Positions 1 to 11,070 of a stretch of 64,000 bases of DNA are shown piece by piece (positions within the stretch are counted from its first letter, which is position 1; each line of letters starts with the position of its first letter). The stretch is taken from positions 19,138,890-19,202,889 of the forward strand of contig NC_044919.1 in assembly GCF_003576645.1 (NCBI RefSeq). Direction: 5' to 3'. Origin of the DNA: Ipomoea triloba (Eukaryota; Streptophyta; Magnoliopsida; Solanales; Convolvulaceae). Position numbers and translations under genes: made by a program. The notes beneath the pieces are model-generated. The model was not told the DNA's origin and searched no databases. It saw only the letters and a list, made by a program, of their open reading frames with translations.

Positions 1-2063
1 ACGTCCTTCAAGAAACCCGGAGGTTGTTCAACGTACACCTCTTCTTCGAGAAGTCCGTTCAGAAAAGCGCTCTTGACATCCATTTGATATACCTTAAAGT
101 CTTTGAAGGCGGCATATGCGAGAAAGATGCGTATGGCTTCGAGACGTGCCACTGGAGCGAAGGTTTCATCAAAATCTATCCCTTCCTCCTAGCAATAACC
201 TTTGACAACAAGTCTGGCCTTGTTCCTAACGATAACTCCATCCTCATTCATCTTGTTTCTGAAAACCCACTTTGTACCAATGACATTTTGATGATGAGGT
301 CTCGGAACTAGTTCCCAAACGTCGTTCCGCTCAAACTGATGAAGTTCCTCTTGCATGGCTTGCACCCAATCTGGATCACATAGAGCCTCATCGATCACCT
401 TAGGCTCTATTTGAGATAGAAAGCAAGCAAACATGCTTTCTCTGTATGCTGATCTGGTTCGAACTCTGTCACGTACATCTCCAATTACTTGATCAGCAGG
501 GTGACTTCTCAGCCATCTTAGGTCGGGTTGTGGCTCCTCAGTTGATACTTCCGTTGAAGGTTGAGATGTGGGTTGAACATCTATGATCTGGATTTGATCA
601 ACTGAGTCAGGAGCTTTCTTCTTGGTAGACTCTTCATCATCTGATTCTGACTGGAGTTCCGCTACGTCTCGAACTATCGACTGCTTGTCTTCGAGAGGTA
701 AGTTTGATCTCTCGATAGACTCTGGCTGATCTTCCTCAGCAGCTTCCGTTGTCTTTGATGGTTGATCTGTTGATGCCCTTTCATCAAAGGTAACATGTAT
801 GGACTCTTCAACCACCAAACTCCGCTTGTTGAAGACTTTGAGTGCTTTGCTTGTCGATGAGTATCCCAGAAATACTCCATCATCTGCCTTTTCTTCAAAA
901 GTTCTTCGTTGAGTCTTCCCATTGTTGTGAATATAGCATTTGCACCCGAATGAGTGGAAGTGGCTTACATTCGGTTTTCTTCCATTCCACAACTCATATG
1001 GAGTCTTTCCAACTCCTTTTACTATCAAGGACCGATTTTGGGTGTAGCACGCTGTGTTGATTGCTTCTGCCCAAAATCCTTGTGATATGTTGGCTTGCGA
1101 GAGCATGGTCCTTGCGGCTTCTTTGAGAGTTCTGTTCCTTCTTTCAGCAACCCCGTTTTGTTGAGGTGTTCGAGCAGCTGATAGTTGATGATGAATTCCG
1201 TTCTCGTTGCAGTAGCTCTCGATTACTTGATTAACGAACTCTCCACCTTGATCTGACCGGATCTTTAGTATCGAGACTTCCTTTTCAACTTGAACTTGTT
1301 TCAAGAGATTTGGTAGGGCAATTTTTGTCTCGCTTTTCTTGGTTAAGAACACGGTCCAAGTGAATCTTGTGTAGTCATCCACTACCACAAGAGTGTACTT
1401 CTTTCCCTTTATGCTGGGTGGATCCACTGGGCCAAATAAGTCCATGTGAAGAAGACTTAATGGTCTAGTGGATGATGTCTCGGCTTTGCTCTTGAAAGAG
1501 GATTTGATCTGTTTGCAACGTTGACATGCCTCACAGATTTTATCCTTTCGAAACGTCACTTTGGGCAGTCCTTCCACTAAGTTCCTCTTAGTAAGCTTGT
1601 TGATAGTCTTGAAGTTCAGATGACTAAGCTTACTATGCCAATCCCAGCATAAATCTTCCTTGCTCCTTGCTAGCATACATAGGGATGGTTTTGCAGACCT
1701 CCAATCCACTATGTACATGTTTCCTTTCCTTGCTGCTTCCAAGACGACTTCGAGAGATTCCTCGTTCATAATCTGACATTTGCTTTTGGTGAAGACAACT
1801 TTGTGGCCCTTGTCACAGAACTGGCTTGTACTAAGGAGGTTGAACTTGAGCCCCTCAACGTAGGACACTCCTTTAATAACCAGCTCATTCTTTTGGATTT
1901 CACCAACAGCTCTTGTGCGCCCCTTCTTCTCGTTGTCGCCAAATGTCACCAAGGGACCTTCGATAGGTTGGATGTTCTCAAGCAGTGTTAGATTTCCAGT
2001 CATATGTCTCGAACATCCACTGTCAATGAACCACACGTCCCTGGTGTCCTGCAAGGAAATCAA
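1..2063 (-). pseudogene. Copia pol: protease, integrase, start of reverse transcriptase
   Basis: The reading frame from 2063 starts in the aspartic protease (FIDSGCSRHMTG; DSG in place of the usual DTG). It continues into the GAG-pre-integrase zinc-binding region (WHSKLSHLNFKTINKL, then CEACQRCK) and the integrase core: HMDLFGPV with the first Asp, RSDQGGEF with the second, and Glu in NGVAERRNR. The reverse transcriptase begins with DVWELVPRP and IGTKWVFRNK. A TAG stop at 189-191 interrupts it just after KARLVVKG; the same frame resumes and reaches position 1 with typical Copia RT motifs ([24 protein letters not shown]). The stop is best explained by CAG to TAG. The gag-to-pol junction near 2060-2340 is also out of frame, with an intermediate segment in a third frame. 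Confidence 0.88.
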
Positions 2064-2255
2064 GCAAGTTTAGGTACCCAAACTTTGGGTCCTGGTGGGT
2101 TAGTGAGTTTAGGCATCCATTTATACCTTGTGCCCATTATTCCAGGCCTAGGCGCAATGTAGCCATTGTACGTTTGATAATTATAAGGAATGCTAGCAAA
2201 GGTTTTAGGCCTCTTTGGTGCATAAATCAACTTAGGTAGAGACTTTTCGACCGGC

Positions 2256-4289
2256 TTATGCACCATGCCTTTCATACGCTGTTTGGTCATGCTGAAAGTG
2301 AGGTTTCTTCCAGAACTTGTGATTTGATGACCAATTCTCACTAGATGGATAGAGTCTTCCTTTCTCCATCCGTGAGTTCCTAACTATGTGGATCTCAGAC
2401 CTTCCATATTTGCCTTGAGGTGCATTATATGGAGTGTAGCTCTTTTTGTACTTGGAATGGCCTTGCGAGAGATAGCAAGGTGATCTCTCGATATTGTTTA
2501 CCCGGCCATTCTTCGTAGCTTTCCTATACTTTCCATTGCTGGTGTATAGGGACGGTTTATGAATAGCTACTCTGGTCTTTTCTGTTGGTCCTTTATGACC
2601 TTTATTTGGTTTGGGTTGAGATCCTCCATTTCTTGAAGTTCCCAAACCATTGGTCTGTTTATCTCTCGAGAGATGGTCTTGATGGAACCCTAGACCGGTT
2701 CTATCACTTGTAGGTCTGTGATCAACCACCATTTTCTCCATAGCTTTGGAGGAATTAGTGTATGATGCTATGACCTTTCGAAGATTAAGCTCTCTCGTCT
2801 CTCGAGCTTTGCACTCTTCAGATAGTAGGATTACTTTGGCTTCTAACTCACTTACTTTGAGAGTCAGCTCCAAATTCTCTTTCGAGACGTTCTTAAGCAT
2901 ATCTCTTTCAGCAGTTAGCTTGCTGTTTTCATCCATCACTCTAGCATGAGTGCTATTGGCGATGTTAAGGTTCCTTCTGAGCGATTCCAACATCTCGAAG
3001 GGGTCCTCATCGCTTTTAAATGAAGAACAACGAGAGGTAGAAGTAGAGCAGCGAGATGTAGGAGTAGAGGTTACCTCGTTGTCAATGGCCATTAGGCATT
3101 GATTCTCCTCTTCCTCGGTGTATAAGCAGATGAGCCCCCTCTCATCCTCTGAGCTGCTGCTGCTTTCGCTGGAGCTCGACGTCTCGGACTCCTCGATTGT
3201 CCTCTCGAATTCTTCAGCAACAAGCGCCTTCCTGCGCTGATACGTCTTTGATGATCCTTTGAAGCCACCTTGTGTTGGCTTCTCCCTGGATTCCTCTATT
3301 CTCTTGGAATCCTTGCCTTCTTGGCCCTGATGCTTGCTTACTAGTGGGTAAGGGCATTCGGCCTTGAAATGTCCCGGTCTTCTACAGTTGTAGCATAGAC
3401 CCTGATTTTCCTCTTCCGTCCTTCTGGATGGATATCTCTCATTTTTCCTTCTTGAGGAGGAAGGTGAACTTTTGTTGCTCTCCTGGTTCATCTTCATGTA
3501 TTTCCTGAACTTTCTCACAAAGAGAGCAAACTGTTCGTCAGACATAACATTCATAGGATTAGAGTCTGACCTTGAAGATGTGGATGGTTGCTCAGCAACA
3601 AGTGCTACGTTTCGTCGATCCACAATGTCCTCATCTCTTGGGAACATCTCGAACTCGAAGGCTTTGAGATCCCGGAAGAGTTTGTCTGTTGTGGTTTCCT
3701 TCAGATCTCGGTGATCTCTCATCGTGATCACCTTTACTTCCCACTCCTTAGTGAGGCCACGTAAGACCTTCAGGTTCAGCTCCTTTTGTGGGATCTCCTT
3801 TTCAAGGTCACTGATCTCGGTTGTGAGCTTCATGAACCGAGACTCCATGCTGTCGATGCTCTCTCCTGGCTTCATCTTGAAGTCTTCGAACTTCTTCATG
3901 GCCACGGTGAGCTTGTTTTCCTTTTCCTGTTCGTCACCTTCACCAATTAACATCAAAGTATCCCATACCTCTTTTGCCGTTTTGCACTTCCTCACTTTTG
4001 GGAAGATGGTTTCGTCTATAGCTCTGAAGAGAATATCCTTGGCAATATTGTCCAGGTTGTTTCTCTTCCTATCATCACTGGTCCATTCTTCCCTAGGTTT
4101 TGGGATATACTTTGGTGTTTCTTGGGTTTGAACTGCAGCAGTATTAACCATTAGGATCTTGACTGGTCCAGAAGTTATAACCTCGGCCATCTCATCATGG
4201 AGGGCTGATAAGTACGCAAGCATGCGTGTTTTCCAGTCGTCAAACCTGCTAAGATCAAAGAGAAGATGTCTCGACAACATGCTGTCCAT
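2256..4289 (-). CDS. Copia gag polyprotein
   Basis: An open frame of 677 residues begins about 100 nt after the primer-binding site, the usual leader length. The N-terminal 240 residues are the plant Copia gag fold (EVWDTL, MKPGESIDSMESRF, LRGLTKEWE). A CCHC zinc knuckle, CYNCRRPGHFKAEC, lies near residues 300-315, followed by a Ser/Glu-rich acidic stretch and a heptad-rich coiled coil near residues 430-510. The protein would form the virus-like particle and bind the element RNA. The last 25 or so residues overlap a differently framed segment leading to pol, so the true C-terminus is uncertain. The length is typical of SIRE-type gags. Confidence 0.85.
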   Translation of the reverse strand: MDSMLSRHLLFDLSRFDDWKTRMLAYLSALHDEMAEVITSGPVKILMVNTAAVQTQETPKYIPKPREEWTSDDRKRNNLDNIAKDILFRAIDETIFPKVRKCKTAKEVWDTLMLIGEGDEQEKENKLTVAMKKFEDFKMKPGESIDSMESRFMKLTTEISDLEKEIPQKELNLKVLRGLTKEWEVKVITMRDHRDLKETTTDKLFRDLKAFEFEMFPRDEDIVDRRNVALVAEQPSTSSRSDSNPMNVMSDEQFALFVRKFRKYMKMNQESNKSSPSSSRRKNERYPSRRTEEENQGLCYNCRRPGHFKAECPYPLVSKHQGQEGKDSKRIEESREKPTQGGFKGSSKTYQRRKALVAEEFERTIEESETSSSSESSSSSEDERGLICLYTEEEENQCLMAIDNEVTSTPTSRCSTSTSRCSSFKSDEDPFEMLESLRRNLNIANSTHARVMDENSKLTAERDMLKNVSKENLELTLKVSELEAKVILLSEECKARETRELNLRKVIASYTNSSKAMEKMVVDHRPTSDRTGLGFHQDHLSRDKQTNGLGTSRNGGSQPKPNKGHKGPTEKTRVAIHKPSLYTSNGKYRKATKNGRVNNIERSPCYLSQGHSKYKKSYTPYNAPQGKYGRSEIHIVRNSRMEKGRLYPSSENWSSNHKFWKKPHFQHDQTAYERHGA

Positions 4290-4388
4290 ATTAAAAAATT
4301 ATCTCGTGCTTTGAAAATATTTAAGAAGATTTTTCAAAGAAGGATCTCTAGGCAATATAAACAAAGGTTTATATCGATCAGAGAACTC

Positions 4389-4400
4389 GCTCTGATACCA
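4389..4400 (-). promoter_or_regulatory. Copia primer-binding site (tRNA-iMet)
   Basis: On the minus strand this reads TGGTATCAGAGC, complementary to the 3' end of initiator tRNA-Met. It sits two bases inside the LTR boundary at 4403, as expected for first-strand priming. Confidence 0.9.
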
Positions 4401-4402
4401 AT

Positions 4403-6290
4403 TGTTGGTCCCAAGGGGATGGGGTACAAGTCTAGAGGGGGGGGGNNNNNNNNNNNNNNNNNNNNNNNNNNNNNNNNNNNNNNNNNNNNNNNNNNNNNNN
4501 NNNNNNNNNNNNNNNNNNNNNNNNNNNNNNNNNNNNNNNNNNNNNNNNNNNNNNNNNNNNNNNNNNNNNNNNNNNNNNNNNNNNNNNNNNNNNNNNNNNN
4601 NNNNNNNNNNNNNNNNNNNNNNNNNNNNNNNNNNNNNNNNNNNNNNNNNNNNNNNNNNNNNNNNNNNNNNNNNNNNNNNNNNNNNNNNNNNNNNNNNNNN
4701 NNNNNNNNNNNNNNNNNNNNNNNNNNNNNNNNNNNNNNNNNNNNNNNNNNNNNNNNNNNNNNNNNNNNNNNNNNNNNNNNNNNNNNNNNNNNNNNNNNNN
4801 NNNNNNNNNNNNNNNNNNNNNNNNNNNNNNNNNNNNNNNNNNNNNNNNNNNNNNNNNNNNNNNNNNNNNNNNNNNNNNNNNNNNNNNNNNNNNNNNNNNN
4901 NNNNNNNNNNNNNNNNNNNNNNNNNNNNNNNNNNNNNNNNNNNNNNNNNNNNNNNNNNNNNNNNNNNNNNNNNNNNNNNNNNNNNNNNNNNNNNNNNNNN
5001 NNNNNNNNNNNNNNNNNNNNNNNNNNNNNNNNNNNNNNNNNNNNNNNNNNNNNNNNNNNNNNNNNNNNNNNNNNNNNNNNNNNNNNNNNNNNNNNNNNNN
5101 NNNNNNNNNNNNNNNNNNNNNNNNNNNNNNNNNNNNNNNNNNNNNNNNNNNNNNNNNNNNNNNNNNNNNNNNNNNNNNNNNNNNNNNNNNNNNNNNNNNN
5201 NNNNNNNNNNNNNNNNNNNNNNNNNNNNNNNNNNNNNNNNNNNNNNNNNNNNNNNNNNNNNNNNNNNNNNNNNNNNNNNNNNNNNNNNNNNNNNNNNNNN
5301 NNNNNNNNNNNNNNNNNNNNNNNNNNNNNNNNNNNNNNNNNNNNNNNNNNNNNNNNNNNNNNNNNNNNNNNNNNNNNNNNNNNNNNNNNNNNNNNNNNNN
5401 NNNNNNNNNTTTCTTCTGTGTCTTTACGTCCTTATATATGAGAGTAGAAGAATAGTTCCGTTGGAGGGAAAACTATTCCGTTTGAAATTGGTCTCCCACG
5501 CCGAACATGGGTCTTTGCACAATTTCAGCATTTTTCATGGAGTAGTGGTCTTGTAACTTGAGCCTTTTGTTTTGTAGTGAATATTCCATATTCCACTTTC
5601 TTGAGTTCATGCTTCACTTGCTTCTTTTGGATAAAGTTACTCTTTTTATGTTCCCATCATTCCTTGTTTGGGGAATCTGACCACTTCAGGATTGGTGCAC
5701 TTCTTGACCGTTTGTGGTGGAGGTCTGACGTGTCATCCACTTCCGTCCATTTTGAAACCTCCCGCTCAGCACCTCTTCAATATTTTATCTCCATGATATT
5801 CTTCTTCTCCAAACTTAGAGTATTTTATCTGCACATGTTGACTAACATTCAGCCTCTTGGAGAAGTGCCGGTTTATCGAGACCATAAAAGATGTCTCGAC
5901 CACTTGATGTTTCAATCCCATGTATCGAGAGGTCTATCTCTCGAATATTCTTTACGTCTCGAACTCGATAGGTATATCGAGAGGTCCTTACCTCTCGAAC
6001 TTGGCTTGTGTCTCGAGACTTAGTTGATGTCTCGTAGACCCTTATTCCTCCAGAGTTGTCTCGTGCCTGCTTCTGATCTATCTGTTTGCTTACAACACGA
6101 AAACTTCTAAGTTGTTCAAACAAGTTTACCTTAAGCTTAAATATTTCCCGAGTTGAGCTCAAATTACCCGGTTGTATTTTCGCTCTTAGTTTACTTATCG
6201 AACTTACATTGTTTTGCCTATGTATCGAGACTTGGGGATTCTTACTTAACAGTTGGTATCATCAAAACCTATTACATGATGTTCCTAACA
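4403..6290 (-). repeat. Long terminal repeat of the Copia element (upstream LTR), with gap
   Basis: The inner edge is clear: TGTTGG at 4403 (plus strand) is the inverse of the LTR terminal CA and abuts the primer-binding site. The outer edge is ambiguous between CTTAACA ending at 6251 and CCTAACA ending at 6290; both would give a TGTTA start on the minus strand. Bases 4446-5409 are N. The segment 5870-6030 is dense in TCTCGA/TCGAGA words. Confidence 0.65.
4446..5409. other. Assembly gap (964 N) inside Copia LTR
   Basis: A run of N preceded by a G tract. No sequence information; apparent open frames through it are meaningless. Confidence 0.99.
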
Positions 6291-6299
6291 TGCACATCA

Positions 6300-6965
6300 T
6301 GTTATAACTAGGTGCACATAGGTGCACCCAGGTGCATAAATGCTAACAAGGTAAATTACTTGGACCTGCAAGTGAAAATAGGTGCACACGTGCAAGTAAA
6401 ATGTATTACAAGTGCAAGTAAATTGTACAATGAACATCAATACTAAGTGTACCTAATGTTATAACTAGGTGCACCTAATGCTATAATTAGGTGCACCTAG
6501 GTTGCAACCAGGTGCATGAATGTTAACAAAATAAATTACTTGCATAAGTGCAAGTAAAATGTATTGCAGATGCAAGTAAAATGTATTACAGGTGCAAGTG
6601 AATTGTACAATGAACATCAATACTAAGTGCACCTAATGTTATAACTAGGTGCACCTAATGTTATAACTATGTGCAACCTATGTTATAACTAGGTGCACCT
6701 GGGTTGCACCCAGGTGCATGAATATTAAAACTAGGTGCACCTGGGTTGCACCCAGGTGCATGAATATTAACAAGGTAAATTACTTGCATTTGTAAGTTAA
6801 AGTATTTGCAAAAATAGTAAATTACTTGCATTTGTAAGTTAAAGTATTTGCAAAAATAGGTGCATGAATATTAACAAGGTAAATTACTCGCACTTGTAAG
6901 TGAAAATAGGTGCACTTGTAAGTGAAACTAGGTGCACTTTTAAGTGAAACTAGGTGCACCAAAGT
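6300..6965. repeat. GGTGCAC minisatellite-like array
   Basis: The words CTAGGTGCACC, AGGTGCATGAATATTAAC and GGTAAATTACTTGCA recur in shuffled order about twenty times. A perfect local duplication of roughly 45 bp lies at about 6777-6860. The core GGTGCACC is palindromic. It begins directly after the Copia LTR boundary. No coding potential is seen. Confidence 0.8.
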
Positions 6966-7876
6966 TCCAGTTATTTACGAAAATGTCACCGCGTTATTTT
7001 TTTAAAATTGCATCTGATTCGTTGATCTGGACACGTGGACGGTTGTGGAGCGTTCTCATTTCTTACCTGGGCGCTAGTTCGCACGAGAGTGCAACCCTGT
7101 TTGGATATACCAAAAGATGCAGTTTTAATTTTTATTTAAAAGGCCTACCTTTGACCAATCACATTAGGGAATATATATATATATATATATATACCCATCA
7201 CGCGACCTCAATGATCGTATAAACAAATGCATCGAAACTCCAAATTTCATTTACACCTATAAGTAGCTTTGTAAATTCCTATTTTATTCATTCTTATGCC
7301 ATTCTTATTGGAATTTTATTATATTTTAAGAATGATCTTTGGACATAATAAGGAATTAAAGTTAAGACAAGTAGATGTTGTGAATAATTTTCGTTTGTGG
7401 TAAAAGTTTTTCTTAATTTATTTTTTGGAAACTTGTTTAAATATACCTCACAATGAATTTGATGCATACAAATCATAAGTAGTTAATGACTTTTATCTTA
7501 TTTAATGTTAAGTCTTAATTGTTATTTATTTGTTGGACGGTAAAAGGTGCAGTAACTTGTGACTCCACAAATAGAATCTAGTCATTTACATAGAGTATTA
7601 TGTGTGTCTATATATATGTGTGTGTGTGAGAGAGAGAATTTCTATTTACGCTAAATTTACTATTGTCAACAATTGTTTACCATCACATTTCTAAGTCAAA
7701 GCATAAAACGTCATGAGTCTACTACATTTTTCCTATTTAAATTTGCCATGTTAACTTTTTTTTGTATAATATTTAAATTTGTGTGTTTTGAATTTAATAA
7801 AACTAGTTTTCATTTTGAACTAAACTTCACCTCAAAATTTATTTACTTTACAAAAAAAAAAAAAAAAAAAAAAAAA
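6966..7876. other. AT-rich noncoding stretch with microsatellites
   Basis: I see no gene. A (TA)n run lies at 7170-7193 and a TA/TG/GA compound microsatellite at about 7605-7638. The stretch ends in a poly-A run at 7852-7876 that abuts the next gap. Confidence 0.7.
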
Positions 7877-8303
7877 NNNNNNNNNNNNNNNNNNNNNNNN
7901 NNNNNNNNNNNNNNNNNNNNNNNNNNNNNNNNNNNNNNNNNNNNNNNNNNNNNNNNNNNNNNNNNNNNNNNNNNNNNNNNNNNNNNNNNNNNNNNNNNNN
8001 NNNNNNNNNNNNNNNNNNNNNNNNNNNNNNNNNNNNNNNNNNNNNNNNNNNNNNNNNNNNNNNNNNNNNNNNNNNNNNNNNNNNNNNNNNNNNNNNNNNN
8101 NNNNNNNNNNNNNNNNNNNNNNNNNNNNNNNNNNNNNNNNNNNNNNNNNNNNNNNNNNNNNNNNNNNNNNNNNNNNNNNNNNNNNNNNNNNNNNNNNNNN
8201 NNNNNNNNNNNNNNNNNNNNNNNNNNNNNNNNNNNNNNNNNNNNNNNNNNNNNNNNNNNNNNNNNNNNNNNNNNNNNNNNNNNNNNNNNNNNNNNNNNNN
8301 NNN
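7877..8303. other. Assembly gap (427 N) flanked by poly-A
   Basis: The N run is bordered on both sides by poly-A tracts (7852-7876 and 8321-8346), which probably caused the assembly break. Confidence 0.99.
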
Positions 8304-8314
8304 TGAATTTTTTT

Positions 8315-8350
<36 letters not shown>

Positions 8351-8534
8351 TGTTGAGTAGTATATTTAATGAAAAACTGAAAAAGTATATCAGGGATCAT
8401 GGTCTATGTTGCCTCATGGCCTCATTTTCATTGTAATGATATTATAAATTAATTGAAATGACATTAGTTTATCACTCACTACTCAAACATTATATTTTCT
8501 ACCCTTTTTTTATAAATAAAATCAATATACAAAA

Positions 8535-9060
8535 AATATATTGTTAAAATATCAATATTAGTAAAAAAAAATGAGAAGGTTCTTGGACCACTTTCTTTTG
8601 TGATATTTGTTGACAAAAATCATCACTATTTTGTGTCTAGTATTTCATTTTCAATTACTGACATTTACTTTTAACCATGAGCTTGACACTAAAATCATGT
8701 TTTTAGTCTTTAAATAAGTAATATCTAACAAAATTAGTAAGAAAATGTATGACATCAATATTAGTAGAAGACTAGAAGATGGGAAGGTTCTTGGACCGCA
8801 TTGACAGTTAATGATCAAAATCATCATTACTTTATGTCGATTGTCGAACAGTTATTTTCTGTTATTGGCATTCACTTTTGGTCTTGAGTTTCATACTAAA
8901 ATCTTGTCACAAAATGAGTAATCTATAACATAATTGGTAAGAAAATGTGTGATATGAATAATTAGTAGAAAATGAGAATATTTATGAATCACTTCTATGA
9001 TATCTAATCACCAAAAACATTTGTACTCCATGCCAAATTTGAAGACGAAAAGTGAAGACA
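8535..9060. repeat. Degenerate tandem repeat, about 200 bp unit, three copies
   Basis: The phrase GGTTCTTGGACC followed by CAAAAATCATCA and, about 60 bases later, TGACATTTACTTTTA recurs near 8578 and 8782; a more decayed third copy starts near 8975. Copies share the order of words but have diverged. The rest of 8304-9254 is AT-rich and I see no gene in it. Confidence 0.6.
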
Positions 9061-9254
9061 TAATCGTGTTTAAAGTAAGTTTATAATTAAGAAATTACAA
9101 GTGTCATTTTCAGAAATTTGTTTCATTTTCCCCGAAAATTGTTTATGATGAATCAAAATTAGCACGAGTAGATAGATACACAAAGTCGTAGTAACTTATC
9201 CATTCACACCACTATAAATAAATAACATGCTCCCTAAATAAACATATTAATGAT

Positions 9255-11070
9255 TGTAGTTTAGAAGATGAAAAAGTGTAAACGGAGATAAAATCCCTGA
9301 GTGTCGATCTCACGGGGATGACAAATTGGAGCTAAGTTGAGTGTATGACATTCATAGGTGTGTGTCACCAAGAGTTACTAAGAGCAAAGCAATGGACAAG
9401 GAGCATTTGAAAAGCATTGATTGAAAAGGTAGAAAGCATTAAAGTAAAAGCACAAGAAAGTAATTAAAATGGGGAGTTGAATTCAATCACCAAAGCTTAT
9501 ATGCATGCATTAGGCTATGATGGACTTGATATGATGCAAATCATGACTAACTTAAAGGAGACAAAGGCACACCATCACCAAGTTGCATAGAACTTGGACT
9601 CTTAGGTCATCAATCGGCTGAGGCATTTTATCAAACACTTGGTCTACCACTCCTTCTGGATCTAGTCTTCTCGGATCGTAGGGCGGGAATGTGAATAAGT
9701 AAGACTATATGAAGTCACGACCTATCGCTAACTCCACCCTCTTATACTCCTCACTCATCCCGCCCAGCAATAAGCAAGAATCAATACTCAACATCATTCA
9801 CACAAAAGCATTTAGACACAATTGCAAGAATCTTATCTCTTTAACATTGAAAGATCAAGCATGCATAATGTCTAGATCATCAAATCCAACTCCTAGGGAT
9901 TCTTGCCACAAATCATTGTGTAATTAAAGCTCAATTGTAAGAAATCAAGTCTAGCAAGTATGGAAGATGAAATGAAGATGAAGTAAGAAATGAATACCAA
10001 ACTTTAATCCACAATTGCAATCTTCAAATACACAAATTGGAAGGAAGATCTTCACAATCAAGGAGAGTTGTCAATTTTCCTCCACTCTAGATCTCTTCAC
10101 ACTTAGAATTGGAGTACAAGAGTGTAGCTAGGTGAATATAATCTAGAGAGAAAAACCTAATCTAAAGCTCTTGAATGAATGATGAATGCTAAAATCTAAG
10201 CTCTCTTTTCTAAAACATCTAAATCTAACTTATATAGTTTTCCCTCCATGCACTTTCCTTAAATTCCATGTTGAGCTTCTATCCACGAACCGACCGACGA
10301 GTGTGGAGTGCTCGTGGATCGTGCCACTTAGTCCAGTCACGTCTAGTCCACAACTCGTAGGCCTTTCCTTGGAAGCTTATATTTTCTATCCACGTTAGGT
10401 CCACAAGCATGGATAACTTCCAACATATGCTTCTTCCTTGGATGCTCCTAATTGAGTCCATATGCCTTCTTTTAGGCTCAATATCTTCAAGACCACTTAA
10501 AGTGCAATATATGATAGAACTTTGCAACACATTATCACATCTAAGCAATTGTGACCATAACTCAACCACAAAGGATCACAATTAACACAACACAACCCTT
10601 CAATGATCCATAAAAGGATGTATCTTTAGCACTTATCACAAGTTTCTACACTTTATTCTTACTTGTCCCCAAGCAAGCTATCAATCAATACAAGGCAGAT
10701 AGGTGCTAAAGATAGCTCAAGATAATCTCAACAAGCAAATGACTAATAAAGAGAGTTGTGTAAGAAAACGGAGAGGGGAAAATCCTTCGTACCATCAAGC
10801 AAATGTGACAACAATGTGCCCAATCTTGCAATTCAAGGAATATTCAAAGGAAACAAAACCTTTTTCAAATGGTAATTAAGTTAAGTTCAATGGACACTAT
10901 CTCAACACCCAATTCAAGCATGCAATTCCAAAATGTGGTTCACCTTATATTTTTCAAGGGCTTTCAAGTCAAACCCATTAGTGGAAACAATGTACACACA
11001 ATAACCAATTTCTATCCAAAACGCCAAAGCCCAACATGTAAAAATAAAGTGAGGGTAATGACATGGGCCG
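9255..11070 (-). mobile_element. Ty3/Gypsy fragment: LTR plus 3' untranslated region (Tat/Athila-like)
   Basis: Read on the minus strand, 11070-10639 is noncoding and contains GCTTGGGGACAAG near its end, a phrase found just before the 3' LTR of plant Tat/Athila Gypsy elements. An LTR-like segment follows, beginning TGATAAGTGCTAAAG (edge at 10638) and running about 1.4 kb to near 9255, where CCCGTGAGATCGACACTC occurs. I see no coding domain. The left boundary is not fixed because neither a target duplication nor a partner LTR is present. Clade assignment rests on general resemblance only. Confidence 0.5.

Larger units (their letters stand above)
1..6290 (-). mobile_element. Ty1/Copia LTR retrotransposon (SIRE/Maximus-like), 3' part outside window
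   Basis: Read on the minus strand the order is LTR (about 6290-4403), tRNA-Met primer-binding site (4400-4389), gag (4289-2256) and pol with protease, integrase and the start of reverse transcriptase (2063-1). Integrase before reverse transcriptase is the Copia order. The long gag with a central coiled coil and one CCHC knuckle fits the SIRE/Maximus group; that clade placement is inferred. RNase H and the second LTR lie beyond position 1, so no target duplication can be checked. Frame breaks and stops show it is no longer autonomous. An N run removes about 1 kb of the LTR. Confidence 0.9.

Noticed and set aside
4266..5556. Long open frames of over 380 residues crossing 4446-5409
   Set aside because: They run through N bases; only a few dozen real residues remain at either end.
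7852..8346. Poly-A tails marking retroposed transcripts
   Set aside because: The A-runs flank an N gap and have no upstream transcript-like sequence or target duplication that could be verified.
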